NCBI RefSeq assembly: GCF_003584125.1
Contig: NZ_QXFL01000003.1
Span: 1 to 64,000, forward strand
DNA from: Aurantiacibacter zhengii
GTDB taxonomy: Bacteria; Pseudomonadota; Alphaproteobacteria; Sphingomonadales; Sphingomonadaceae
Direction of reading: 5' to 3'
DNA: 64,000 nucleotides
Position numbers and translations under genes: made by a program. This document shows positions 8,011 through 16,483 of the stretch, one piece after another. Each line of letters begins with the position of its first letter. Position 1 is the first letter of the stretch. The notes under the pieces were generated by a model, which saw only the letters and a list, made by a program, of their open reading frames with translations, ran no database searches and was not told where the DNA came from.

Positions 8011-10392
8011 ATGATAAAGAAACAGCCTGCGAGAAAGGTAATTGGACGCTACTGGTTGCTGGCGGCCTGCGCGCCACTCGCAATGTTTCCGGCAACTGTC
8101 TTTGCCCAAGATGATGGGACAACCGAGACGGACGCCCTGGAGGCCGAGGATTCGACAGGTCTCGGTGTAATCGTCGTGACTGCCCAGAAAAGGGAGGAGT
8201 CGCTCCAGAGCATCCCAGTGGCCATATCCGCTGTCGCGGGCGAAGCGCTGGAAGCCGGGAGCATTACCAGCGTGACCGATCTCGCTCAGATAACACCCGG
8301 TCTAGCATTCAACACTTTCCAGCCTGGCCAGCCGGAGATTTCAATCCGTGGAATCGGAACGAAGGAAGATGGTGCAGGCGCATCGGATTCCACTTTGGTG
8401 ATGGTTGATGGTGTTTATTTCGCTGCACGTAGCGCATCGAATGTCGATATATTCGATCTGGAGCGGGTAGAGATTCTACGTGGTCCGCAGGGTACTCTCT
8501 TCGGCAAGAATTCGATTGGCGGCGTTATCAATTACGTCACGCGCAAGCCTGATAGCACTTTCCGGGCGCGCCTGCGGCAGACCATCGGCAATTACGGCCA
8601 GTTTGACACTGCCGGACTTATCAATGTTCCGCTGGCGGATAATCTATTCACCAAATTTTCCTTCAGTCGCCGAACGTTCGATGGATATGACGATTGGATC
8701 ATTCCCGAACAGGTGGTGGAGCAGTCAAGGGTGCCGGGGACGGTTGAGAGAATAGGTGGGAACAACCAGTTTTCTTGGCGCTGGCAGACCCGCTGGGAGT
8801 CGTCTGATACACTGGATGTCCTGCTATCGCTGGACGGCGTGGACGAAGAGCTTGGCAACATCAACCGACAGCCGGTCGGTTCTGCAGGACCGCTCCATGA
8901 CTGTGGGTGCGCGTCAGATCCTGTTGCCGTGGATATTGCGCTGGGAGGAGCGGACTCCGTTCGCACATATCTCGGTGAGGATGACAATGGCGGGAGCCGC
9001 GAGGCTTTCGGTGCGATGATTGAGGTCAACAAGCAGCTTTCCATCGGCACCTTGACCTTCAATGGAGCCTACCGGGAATCCGATTATTTCTTCGAGCACG
9101 ACGATACTGGTCTGCCTCCTTCTCCGGTCGTAGACCTCACCGGCTCCAATGGAAATCCGAACGATCTCCTGCTTGGCGATCCTTCGATTGGATTCACATT
9201 CGACAATACGGATATCATTTGGGAAGATTCCCAACAGTTTACCGGTGAACTGCGCCTTGCGTCGAACGACGGGCCCTTCAACTGGGTAGTCGGTGTCTTT
9301 GCTACGTCCGAAGAAATAAACCGTGCAGAAGGAATTCTGTTTACAGCGCTTGCGGATGCATCGCTTGAACCGAATTATGCAATTGCAAACATGCTTTTCG
9401 ATGGTTGGGCAGTCGCGGGCTTTGCGCAGGGTAGTTACGAGATTACGCCTCGTTTAACTCTAACGGCCGGGGGGCGGTTCTCCTACGAAGAAAAGGAGAT
9501 TGTAGCGTTTAACGACATGCCGCGATCCCCCTCACTACAACTTGTCCTCTCCCAGTTCGATCCGGCGAGTGGCAGCGACAATTGGGAGAACTTCTCTTGG
9601 AAGCTTGCTGTCGATTACGACATTGCAGACGACGTGATGCTGTATGGTACGGTGTCGACCGGTTTCAAGAGCGGTGGATATACTGGCTCCGCCACTACTG
9701 CCGCCGGGGCGACTACGCCGTTTGAACCTGAAGAGGCCACAAATTACGAGGTCGGTCTGAAGGGTGATTTCTTCGATAGCCACCTGCGTGTTAATCTGTC
9801 TGGCTTCTATGTGGATTACAAGGACCTTCAGGTTACGCGCTTCTTTCAGCCTCCCACATCGGGTGCGGGCGAATTTATCACCGAGAACGCTGCCAACGCT
9901 GAGATCCTTGGTCTGGAGGCGGAATTCACAGCCTTGCTAACCGATAACTTGGAGATCGGCGGGTTCTATTCTTATCTCGACGCTACGTTCGAGGACTTCT
10001 TTGGAACCCCTGATATCTCCGGAGGGGGTGATTTTTCTGGCAACGTCCTGCGTCAGGCCCCTGAGCATAGCGCAGGCGGGCACATACAGTATGAATTCGA
10101 TCTCGGTGGTGAGCGCGGGTATCTGGTTGCCAATGCAAACGCACGATACCAGAGTCTCTCATATACGAATGTCGACAATAATCCGCTGGACGTGATCCCC
10201 GAGCACACCGTGGCAGACGCTTGGCTTGCTTGGCATTCCAACGATGACCGGTGGATGGTCCAGGCTTGGGTCAAAAATATCACGGACGAGGTCTATCGCA
10301 CCCATGTCTTCACGCAACGTGGTAATCGGATAGCCTTCGGCACTTTCGCGCCGCCACGGACTTATGGTTTGACGGTTCAATTCGACTACTAA
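8011..10392 (+). CDS. TonB-dependent outer membrane receptor
   Basis: A 793-residue outer membrane transporter that would import a scarce substrate using TonB energy. It has an N-terminal signal peptide ending AMFPATVFAQ, a TonB-box-like segment (GVIVVTAQKR, about residues 52-61), and a plug domain with ISIRGIG and VEILRGPQGTLFGKNSIGG. A 22-strand barrel domain follows, ending in the aromatic C-terminus TYGLTVQFDY. The start was chosen over one 39 bases upstream because it directly follows GGGAGGG and gives a clean signal peptide. The substrate is not evident; the sphingomonad-type IS neighbours and the adjacent Rieske ferredoxin hint at catabolism of an aromatic or lipid compound, which is only inference. 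The gene is intact and less GC-rich than the core genes. Confidence 0.93.
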   Translation: MIKKQPARKVIGRYWLLAACAPLAMFPATVFAQDDGTTETDALEAEDSTGLGVIVVTAQKREESLQSIPVAISAVAGEALEAGSITSVTDLAQITPGLAFNTFQPGQPEISIRGIGTKEDGAGASDSTLVMVDGVYFAARSASNVDIFDLERVEILRGPQGTLFGKNSIGGVINYVTRKPDSTFRARLRQTIGNYGQFDTAGLINVPLADNLFTKFSFSRRTFDGYDDWIIPEQVVEQSRVPGTVERIGGNNQFSWRWQTRWESSDTLDVLLSLDGVDEELGNINRQPVGSAGPLHDCGCASDPVAVDIALGGADSVRTYLGEDDNGGSREAFGAMIEVNKQLSIGTLTFNGAYRESDYFFEHDDTGLPPSPVVDLTGSNGNPNDLLLGDPSIGFTFDNTDIIWEDSQQFTGELRLASNDGPFNWVVGVFATSEEINRAEGILFTALADASLEPNYAIANMLFDGWAVAGFAQGSYEITPRLTLTAGGRFSYEEKEIVAFNDMPRSPSLQLVLSQFDPASGSDNWENFSWKLAVDYDIADDVMLYGTVSTGFKSGGYTGSATTAAGATTPFEPEEATNYEVGLKGDFFDSHLRVNLSGFYVDYKDLQVTRFFQPPTSGAGEFITENAANAEILGLEAEFTALLTDNLEIGGFYSYLDATFEDFFGTPDISGGGDFSGNVLRQAPEHSAGGHIQYEFDLGGERGYLVANANARYQSLSYTNVDNNPLDVIPEHTVADAWLAWHSNDDRWMVQAWVKNITDEVYRTHVFTQRGNRIAFGTFAPPRTYGLTVQFDY

Positions 10393-10439
10393 GTTGAGAA
10401 TCAGGATTGACTGGAGACTCGAAGAGGGTTTTGCCGATA

Positions 10440-10467
10440 GGGGGCACCTTGCCCCCCCCCCGCTTTT
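10440..10467 (+). terminator. Possible terminator after the receptor gene
   Basis: A 6-bp stem GGGGGC/GCCCCC with loop ACCTT is followed by a run of ten C in total and then TTTT. The short stem and the intervening C run make it weaker than a classical terminator. Confidence 0.4.
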
Positions 10468-10568
10468 AGACCGAGGTCGGATCCATAGTCTGTTCAGCTT
10501 CGTGCTGAAATGAGACCATGCGGCTTCCACTAGCGATGCGCTCACCGAGTTAAGATAAGGAAAAAAAC

Positions 10569-10910
10569 GTGTACGTTGACGTATGCAGAAGTGACGACTT
10601 AGCGGATGGCGAGGTTCTGCGCTTCGAGCCTGACGGTTTAGACGAAGCCCTGGCAGTCTGTAAGTCCGATGGTGAATTTTTCGCGGTTTCAGATAAATGC
10701 TCTCACGGAAACTGGAGTTTGTCGGAAGGTTTTCTGGAGAACTGTCATATTGAATGTGTGCTGCATGGTTCAGCATTCGATCTCAAAACTGGTTGGCCGG
10801 ATAAGCTACCGGCGACAAAGCCGGTGAAAGTGTTCGACACTAGGGTCAGAGACGGCGTGGTATCGGTCGATATTTCCTCGGGCAAGGTACGGGAGAAACC
10901 AGGCTCCTGA
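10569..10910 (+). CDS. Rieske-type [2Fe-2S] ferredoxin
   Basis: A 113-residue soluble electron carrier of the kind that feeds ring-hydroxylating oxygenases (BphA3/NdoA-like). The cluster ligands are visible as C44-S-H46 and C63-x2-H66, with 16 residues between the two pairs, and the rest of the Rieske fold (GSAFDLKTG) is present. The start is a GTG eight bases after AAGG. No oxygenase alpha or beta subunit or reductase gene lies nearby, so it is an orphan component, probably separated from its cluster by the rearrangements around it. Its only non-transposon neighbour is the upstream TonB-dependent receptor. Confidence 0.9.
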   Translation: MYVDVCRSDDLADGEVLRFEPDGLDEALAVCKSDGEFFAVSDKCSHGNWSLSEGFLENCHIECVLHGSAFDLKTGWPDKLPATKPVKVFDTRVRDGVVSVDISSGKVREKPGS

Positions 10911-11093
10911 GCAAAATTCCTTGCTCGCTGTCACATGATTTAGATATACCGAGCTGGGCACTGGTTGAGTGCTCAATCTGATCATGCTTAATGATCGGCT
11001 GTCGGCAGCAGCATTGTGGAGATTTACAGCGCTACTCTGTCAATTCCGAAACGAACCTCGCAAGCTATTCGTTCATCAATGCCATGTCAGTCG

Positions 11094-11285
11094 TGACGTG
11101 CTCCTCTGAAATGTGACCGCAAATTGGTAGAGTCCGACGCGAAGGAGTCGGACGCAAATGAAGCGAAGCAGGTTTAGCGGAGAGCAGATCATCGCGGTTT
11201 TGAAGGAGCAGGAGGCGGGGATGCCGACGGCGGAGGTATGCCGCCGCCATGGGATCAGTTCGGCCACGTTCTACAAGTGGAAGTC
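11094..11285 (+). pseudogene. Fragment of the IS407-like IS3 element (end plus start of orfA)
   Basis: It begins TGACGTGCTCC like the end at 3826 and encodes the same orfA N-terminus (MKRSRFSGEQIIAVL through FYKWKS). It is in inverted orientation to the copy at 1660-3826. Identity stops abruptly at about 11285, nine bases before the end of the integrase gene. One residue differs (Glu to Gly) from the other copy, so the two are close but not identical. Confidence 0.88.
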
Positions 11286-11293
11286 TCATCCAC

Positions 11294-12436
11294 TTACATT
11301 TGACCTAGGAACTCTGCCCACACAACCATCAAGTCGCGCCGCTTGTCGAAGAAGTCGGTGCGGCGATAGGCGGCTTCAACCTGGTTGCTAAGCTTGTGCG
11401 CCAGTGCCTTGTCCGCGACCTCCTTCGGGAAGTCGGTCTTCTCTGCTGCCCAATCGGTGAACGCGGAACGGAAGCCGTGGACGGTTGCACCCTTGATCCC
11501 CGCATCGCGCAGTAGCTTGGTCATTGTCATGTCGCTGATGGGTTTCTCGCCATTATTCGAGAACACGAGGCCATCGTCGCTCGTCCGCAGTTTCCAGCGC
11601 CGACGCAGAATCGAAACCGCTGCCTTAGAGAGCGGCACGACATGCGTTTCCTTTGCCTTCATGCGCTCGCCGGGGATAGTCCAGGTTGCCTTGTCGAAAT
11701 CGATCTCGGTCCAGACGGCCTTGCGCGTCTCGCTCGACCGCACGGCGTTGTAGATCGTGAAACGCAGGGCATCGCGGCCCGTGGTGGGTGATGCGGCCGC
11801 CAACTCCTTCATGAACGCTGGAATGTCGGCATAGGGCATGGCCTTGAAGTGCTCGACCTTGTCGGTCTGGCGCGGTAATCCTTTGCGGACTGAGCGCAGC
11901 GCAGCCTCTTCTTCACGCCATCCCTTGATATGCGCGAAGTCGAGCACGGCACCGATGCGCTGCAAGATCTTGCGAGCAGTATCGGGGATTTCGAGCCAGA
12001 TCGGCGTGAGCACCTCGACGACGTGGGTGCTGTCCACCTGATCGACGGGCTTCCTGCCGATCAGCGGGAAGACGTGGTTTTCCATGCTGGAAATCCAGTT
12101 GCGGTAGTTCTGGTTCTTCCAGCCGTCCTTCAACGCCTCGTAGCATTCGCGCGCTGCGGTTTCGAAGCTCGGCACCACTTTGCGCGACTTGCGTCGCTCG
12201 GCAACCGGATCGATCCCAGAGCGAACCTGGCGGCGCAATGCGGCTGCGGCGTCCCGCGCCTCGGTCAGCGTCACATCGAGCGCCGATCCCAATCCGTAAT
12301 CGCGCCGCCTGCCGTTATGCTGCATCCGCAAGACCCAACTGCGGGAGCCGCTTTCCTTCACGAAAAGACACAAGCCACGGCCATCAACGTAGCGACCGGG
12401 CTTGGCGTTCTTCACCTTCAATGCTGTCAGTGCCAT
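11294..12436 (-). CDS. int: P4-type tyrosine integrase
   Basis: A 380-residue site-specific recombinase that integrates and excises genomic islands or prophages. It has an N-terminal DUF4102-type arm-binding domain (about 1-85), a SAM-like core-binding domain (about 90-185) and a C-terminal catalytic domain. The catalytic set is visible: R233, K260, H320-x2-R323, H347 and Y357 (EAAYRR). The length is normal and the gene looks intact. It stands exactly between the IS-rich block and the core chromosome, with its 3' end against an IS fragment. No tRNA gene is recognisable next to it in the window, so the attachment site is unidentified. Confidence 0.92.
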   Translation of the reverse strand: MALTALKVKNAKPGRYVDGRGLCLFVKESGSRSWVLRMQHNGRRRDYGLGSALDVTLTEARDAAAALRRQVRSGIDPVAERRKSRKVVPSFETAARECYEALKDGWKNQNYRNWISSMENHVFPLIGRKPVDQVDSTHVVEVLTPIWLEIPDTARKILQRIGAVLDFAHIKGWREEEAALRSVRKGLPRQTDKVEHFKAMPYADIPAFMKELAAASPTTGRDALRFTIYNAVRSSETRKAVWTEIDFDKATWTIPGERMKAKETHVVPLSKAAVSILRRRWKLRTSDDGLVFSNNGEKPISDMTMTKLLRDAGIKGATVHGFRSAFTDWAAEKTDFPKEVADKALAHKLSNQVEAAYRRTDFFDKRRDLMVVWAEFLGQM

Positions 12437-12670
12437 AGGTTATACACACCATAAAAATTGTTCCAACTTTCGACCCCACATGATGATCGAAATGCAGGCA
12501 ATCGGGGGCGATCAACCGTGAACACGGTAGAAGACAAATCCCTGATTTTACAGAGTAGTTATGGACGTCCCGACACTGTCTGCGACAGAAGTTTTAGCAA
12601 TGTCGGGTGCGCCAGTTTTTCCGCCTCGCGCTAACCGAATGGCAACCAGCGTTGATCTACGGCGCGCTGC

Positions 12671-13084
12671 ATGAATGCGCCTTCGACCAATTTTCGTTTT
12701 TCGCCCGGGTTCAAGACCGGGACTGGCCGCACGACGGCCAGCGCCAGCAGCACGTCGATGCGCTGGGCCGCGCTTGGCGAGGCGGGACAGGTGGTGGCGA
12801 TGCTTGCCGGGCTGGAGGCCGAACATCCCACCAGGGAAATCCGCAATTTCCCGGCGCTCATCCGCGATGCCGAGAAATGGCGGCGCGACCTTGCCGACCA
12901 GGGTTGCGCGGATCTGGCCGCAGTGATGGAACCCGGCATAGCCGCGCTGCTGGCGGTGAATGCGCGCGGGGCGGACTGCAAGCCCGCAGCCCTCGCCCTT
13001 TGGCGCGAATTCGCCGCAGCTCGCGCCGCCATGCTGGCGCTGTTACCGCCCGCCAGCAAGCTGGGGCCGCGCCGCAGCGCCTGA
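12671..13084 (+). CDS. Hypothetical protein, first core gene after the island
   Basis: A 137-residue Ala- and Arg-rich protein of unknown function, with no signal peptide or membrane segment. The better-conserved-looking part begins near the internal ATG at 12758 (MRWAALGEAGQVV), so the true start may be there. There is no strong ribosome binding site before either start. It lies just upstream of mmcB in the same direction. I do not recognise the family. Confidence 0.5.
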   Translation: MNAPSTNFRFSPGFKTGTGRTTASASSTSMRWAALGEAGQVVAMLAGLEAEHPTREIRNFPALIRDAEKWRRDLADQGCADLAAVMEPGIAALLAVNARGADCKPAALALWREFAAARAAMLALLPPASKLGPRRSA

Positions 13085-13162
13085 CCCCTTCCGACGAGCC
13101 AGTCCCCGGCCGGGAATGCGACATCGCTTGACGATGTTCTTATTACGTTCCACTTTCCGGGC

Positions 13163-13693
13163 ATGGCCGATTCGCTGATCCAACCGTTCGCATCCGACAC
13201 CCGACACGAAGACACGCTCGATCCCGACGTGCTGCGCTCCCGCGCGGTTTGCCGCGGTATCGGTCGGTTGTTCGCGCGAAACAACGTCTGGGCGCTGCCC
13301 GAAATGCCGCTGCGCAATGGCAGACGGGCGGACCTGATGGGCATCGATGCCAAGGGCAAGATCGTGATCGTGGAAGTGAAGACCGCGCGCGGAGACCTGC
13401 TGGGCGATGGCAAGTGGCCAGACTATCTCGATTTCTGTGACAGGTTCTACTGGGGCCTGCCGCCGGAACTGGACCGTGCCTGCCTCGACGGCCCGGATTT
13501 CCGGCCGGAATGCTGCGGCGTGATCGTGGCCGACGAATACGACGCCGAGATCGTGCGCCCGGCCCCCAGCCATCCCCTGGCCGCGGCGCGTCGCCGGGTG
13601 GAAGTCGAACGCCTGTCGCGCACCGCGTTGCGCCGGTTGCAGGTGGCAAGGGATCCGCATTGCAACACCTGGGGCGCGGAACTGGCGGGCTGA
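13163..13693 (+). CDS. mmcB: MmcB family DNA repair protein
   Basis: A 176-residue putative nuclease of the family named after the Caulobacter SOS-induced mitomycin C repair protein. The PD-(D/E)xK-like core is seen in RRADLMGID (D57) and IVIVEVKTA (E71-V-K73). It is a single-domain cytoplasmic protein. Its downstream neighbour, a membrane hydroxylase-type protein, is unrelated in function, so this is probably a stand-alone gene. No clear SOS box was identified upstream. Confidence 0.85.
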   Translation: MADSLIQPFASDTRHEDTLDPDVLRSRAVCRGIGRLFARNNVWALPEMPLRNGRRADLMGIDAKGKIVIVEVKTARGDLLGDGKWPDYLDFCDRFYWGLPPELDRACLDGPDFRPECCGVIVADEYDAEIVRPAPSHPLAAARRRVEVERLSRTALRRLQVARDPHCNTWGAELAG

Positions 13694-13763
13694 GTGGGCA
13701 TGCGTGTTACCTGCGTTATCCGGTGATGGAATAATCGCGCCGCTTGCGCCATAAGCGCGCCAG

Positions 13764-14480
13764 ATGCTTCTCGCGATTACCCTTTCTGCCCTCGCCATGA
13801 CGGCCATCGTCGCCGTGCGCTACCTGCTGACCAGCGGCGGCTTTGCCCTGGCGACGCGGGCGGTGCGGCCCGGCCTTTACGAAGGGCTGAACCCGCAGAT
13901 CCGCAAGGAAATCGGCTGGTCGATGGCCTCGGCGGCGATCTACGGCATTCCTGCAGGCGTCGTCGCCTGGGGCTGGCAGGAACTGGGCTGGACGCGCATC
14001 TACACCGACGTGTCGGCCTATCCGCTGTGGTACCTGCCCGTATCGCTGTTCCTCTACATGTTCGCGCACGACACCTGGTTCTACTGGACCCACCGCTGGA
14101 TGCACCGCCCCAAGTGGTTCCGCATTGCCCACGCCGTGCACCACGCCAGTCGCCCGCCCACCGCGTGGGCCGCGATGAGCTTTCACCCGATCGAGGCGAT
14201 TACCGGGGCCGTGGTGATCCCCGTGCTGGTGTTTTTCATACCCGTCCACGTGGGCATCCTTGGCCTTGTCCTTGCGATAATGACGGTGATGGGCGTGACC
14301 AATCACATGGGTTGGGAGATGTTTCCTCGCTGGCTTGTTCATTCGCGCGTAGGGAATTGGCTGATAACAGCCAGCCATCACCAGCGGCACCATGACGAGT
14401 ATCGCTGCAACTACGGCCTCTATTTCAGATTTTGGGATCGCTTGTGCAACACGGATCGCGGGCTGGCAAAGCCTTCCTAA
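13764..14480 (+). CDS. Sterol desaturase / fatty acid hydroxylase superfamily protein
   Basis: A 238-residue membrane di-iron oxidase. Three histidine clusters that would bind the two irons are visible: H102-x7-H110-x3-H114, HAVHH at 123-127, and HHQRHH near residue 208. Four to five hydrophobic segments surround them. The family hydroxylates or desaturates lipids, including fatty acids, sterols and carotenoids; the substrate cannot be told from sequence. It overlaps the start of the following DUF2141 gene, so the two are probably co-transcribed. Confidence 0.85.
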   Translation: MLLAITLSALAMTAIVAVRYLLTSGGFALATRAVRPGLYEGLNPQIRKEIGWSMASAAIYGIPAGVVAWGWQELGWTRIYTDVSAYPLWYLPVSLFLYMFAHDTWFYWTHRWMHRPKWFRIAHAVHHASRPPTAWAAMSFHPIEAITGAVVIPVLVFFIPVHVGILGLVLAIMTVMGVTNHMGWEMFPRWLVHSRVGNWLITASHHQRHHDEYRCNYGLYFRFWDRLCNTDRGLAKPS

Positions 14481-14914
14481 CCCTGGTTACCGCCGCCGTG
14501 CTGGCCGCGCCCGCCGCGCAGCTTTCGGCGCGCCCTTCCGGCACGCAGGTGGTGATCGAGGTCACCAACCTGCGCAGCGCCGACGGCGTGGTGCGCGCCT
14601 GCATGACCCGCGATTCGGCGCGTTTCCCGCGCTGCCAGGATGCGGCCCAGGGCTATCGTACGGTCGTCGCTGCCGGGCACGCGACGACGCTGCGGTTCAA
14701 CAACGTGCAGCCGGGCACCTATGCCATCGCGCTGCTGCATGACGAGAACGACAACGGCAAGGCAGACCGCGTGCTGGGCATGATGCCGCGCGAGGGCTTC
14801 GGCTTTTCCAACGATGCGCCCGTCAACATGGGGCCGCCCAGCTTCGGGGATGCCGCCGTCCGGGTCGGATCCGGCGCAATGCACCAGACGATCCGCATGC
14901 GCTACATGTTGTAA
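14444..14914 (+). CDS. DUF2141 domain-containing secreted protein
   Basis: A protein of about 156 residues with an N-terminal signal peptide (TLVTAAVLAAPAAQLSA) and a DUF2141 beta-sandwich, seen in VIEVTNLRSADGVVRACM, PGTYAIALLHDENDNGK and PREGFGFSND. The function is unknown; the domain resembles a small periplasmic carbohydrate- or lipid-related fold. The start is GTG here; a TTG 12 bases upstream is in frame. It overlaps the preceding desaturase-family gene by about 37 bases, an arrangement that implies coupling. Confidence 0.82.
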   Translation: MQHGSRAGKAFLTLVTAAVLAAPAAQLSARPSGTQVVIEVTNLRSADGVVRACMTRDSARFPRCQDAAQGYRTVVAAGHATTLRFNNVQPGTYAIALLHDENDNGKADRVLGMMPREGFGFSNDAPVNMGPPSFGDAAVRVGSGAMHQTIRMRYML

Positions 14915-15053
14915 CCGGTTGCCTATGTAACGGGAGTAATTGCATTTCACCGTGCATCAACTTCCGAAAACGTCCGCGCAACTTCACGGAATTTTTACCA
15001 AAAATAGCCAAAGGTGTCTTTGTCACGAAGACACGAGAAAAGGCGATTTTGGC

Positions 15054-16418
15054 ATGGATACTTTGCGCGGCAGCTTCGAAGCGCTCGACACGGCAGACCT
15101 CGGACCGGGGATCGATGCCATGGATTACGAGCAGGACGATTCGGTCGACTCCTCTCCGCCCCCCGCCATCGGCACGGACGAGCGGCGCATGCAGGTGCGC
15201 GCCTACAATTTCTGGGCGAGCCTGCTGGACAACCGCAATTTCCCCGCCATCGACGATCTCGATCCCCAGGCCCTGCCCGACTTCGGCCCCAACTCCGTGT
15301 TGCTGGACTTCTCGCGCGGACTGGAAAATCCCGAGGTCGCCTACCTCGGCGCGCGCCTGGCAGAGGAATGCGACGGCGACCTTTCCGAGATCAACCAGCT
15401 TTCCGATGTGCCCGCGCGTTCCTTGCTGAGCCGCATCACCGACCATTACATGCAGATCATCGCCAACCAGGCGCCGATTGGGTTCGAGGCGGAATTCATC
15501 AACCAGCGCGGCGCGACGATCCTTTATCGGGGTATCCTGCTGCCCTTCTCCAGCGATGATGAAAGCATCGACTTCATCTACGGCGTGATCAACTGGAAGG
15601 AGATGGCGAGCAGCAGCGTCGCGGACGAGCTGCTGCTGGAGATCGATCAGGCGCTGGAGCACGAGGGCGACGACGACGCCGCCGATGCCTGGGCCACCGA
15701 AGCGCGCCGTCCCGTTGTGGAAGAGATGGTCGACTGGGCAGACGGCCCGGCCACGCTCGACCTGCCGGAACACGATGCGGAACCCACTTCGCTCGCCCTG
15801 GACCCTGCGCAGATGCAGCTGGCCGACTGGCTGGCCGCCGCCCGCGAGATGGCGCACGCGGCGCAGAGCAGCGAGGAACGCACCCGCTCTTCGCTCTACG
15901 ATGCTGTCTCGCGCGCTTACGATTTCGCCGTAGCCGCGCACGATGCGCCACACGAATTCGCCGAACTGCTGGCCGAGTCCGGACTGACGGTGCAGGAACG
16001 CGCGCCGATGACCCCGGTCGTCAAACTGGTTTTCGGCGTCGACTACGACAAGACGCGCCTTACCGAATATGCGGCCGTCCTCAGCTGGGCGCGGCGCACC
16101 GGCGTCGAACGCGGCGCGCTGGCCCACCATCTCAAGACCGCCGAGGGCGGGCTGAAAGGCATCATCTCCGCCGAACGCGCCTGGCGCCGGGAGCAGGATG
16201 GCAAGCCCGCCGCGCCCAAGGCGAAAGGTCCGAAGAAATCGGTGGTCCGCAAGCTGCGCGCCATGGAACCGTGCCGGTTCGAATCGCTTGCCGGTGATGG
16301 CGAGGAATTCGGCCTGGTGGTGATCCGCCGCACCGGGGATGGCGACGTGGTGATGCTGGGCGAAGTGCCCGCCAATGCCGCGCTGATCGAAAAGGCCGCG
16401 CACAGCCTTTTCGACTGA
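15054..16418 (+). CDS. PAS domain-containing protein of unknown function
   Basis: A 454-residue cytoplasmic protein. The N-terminal half (about 45-185) has the PAS_5-type segment: VRAYNFWASLLDNRNFP, then DHYMQIIANQAPIGFEAEF and FIYGVINWK. The C-terminal half is helical and ends in a basic stretch (KAKGPKKSVVRKLRAM) and a small alpha/beta tail. No kinase, GGDEF or DNA-binding domain is recognised. It may read a signal and act through protein contacts. The start is the ATG matching the normal N-terminus; an open frame reaches 114 bases further upstream through what is probably the leader. Confidence 0.7.
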   Translation: MDTLRGSFEALDTADLGPGIDAMDYEQDDSVDSSPPPAIGTDERRMQVRAYNFWASLLDNRNFPAIDDLDPQALPDFGPNSVLLDFSRGLENPEVAYLGARLAEECDGDLSEINQLSDVPARSLLSRITDHYMQIIANQAPIGFEAEFINQRGATILYRGILLPFSSDDESIDFIYGVINWKEMASSSVADELLLEIDQALEHEGDDDAADAWATEARRPVVEEMVDWADGPATLDLPEHDAEPTSLALDPAQMQLADWLAAAREMAHAAQSSEERTRSSLYDAVSRAYDFAVAAHDAPHEFAELLAESGLTVQERAPMTPVVKLVFGVDYDKTRLTEYAAVLSWARRTGVERGALAHHLKTAEGGLKGIISAERAWRREQDGKPAAPKAKGPKKSVVRKLRAMEPCRFESLAGDGEEFGLVVIRRTGDGDVVMLGEVPANAALIEKAAHSLFD

Positions 16419-16483
16419 TCCCCGCCCCCAGCCAAAGGCCGGGACGACATTCGTGGAACCTTGCGGCTGACACGGCTATTGGG

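Noticed and set aside
1660-11285. Classical composite transposon carrying the receptor and ferredoxin
   Set aside because: Both flanking IS407-like copies are truncated and no outer target duplication is visible, so mobilisation as a unit is not supported.
12437-12670. tRNA gene as integrase attachment site
   Set aside because: No cloverleaf, anticodon arm or CCA-adjacent acceptor stem could be found next to the integrase; the attachment site is left undefined.
14823-16403. Long minus-strand open frame (526 codons) opposite the PAS protein gene
   Set aside because: It is the antisense shadow of a well-formed gene in GC-rich DNA; its translation has no recognisable domain and is rich in His, Gly and Arg as expected for such shadows.
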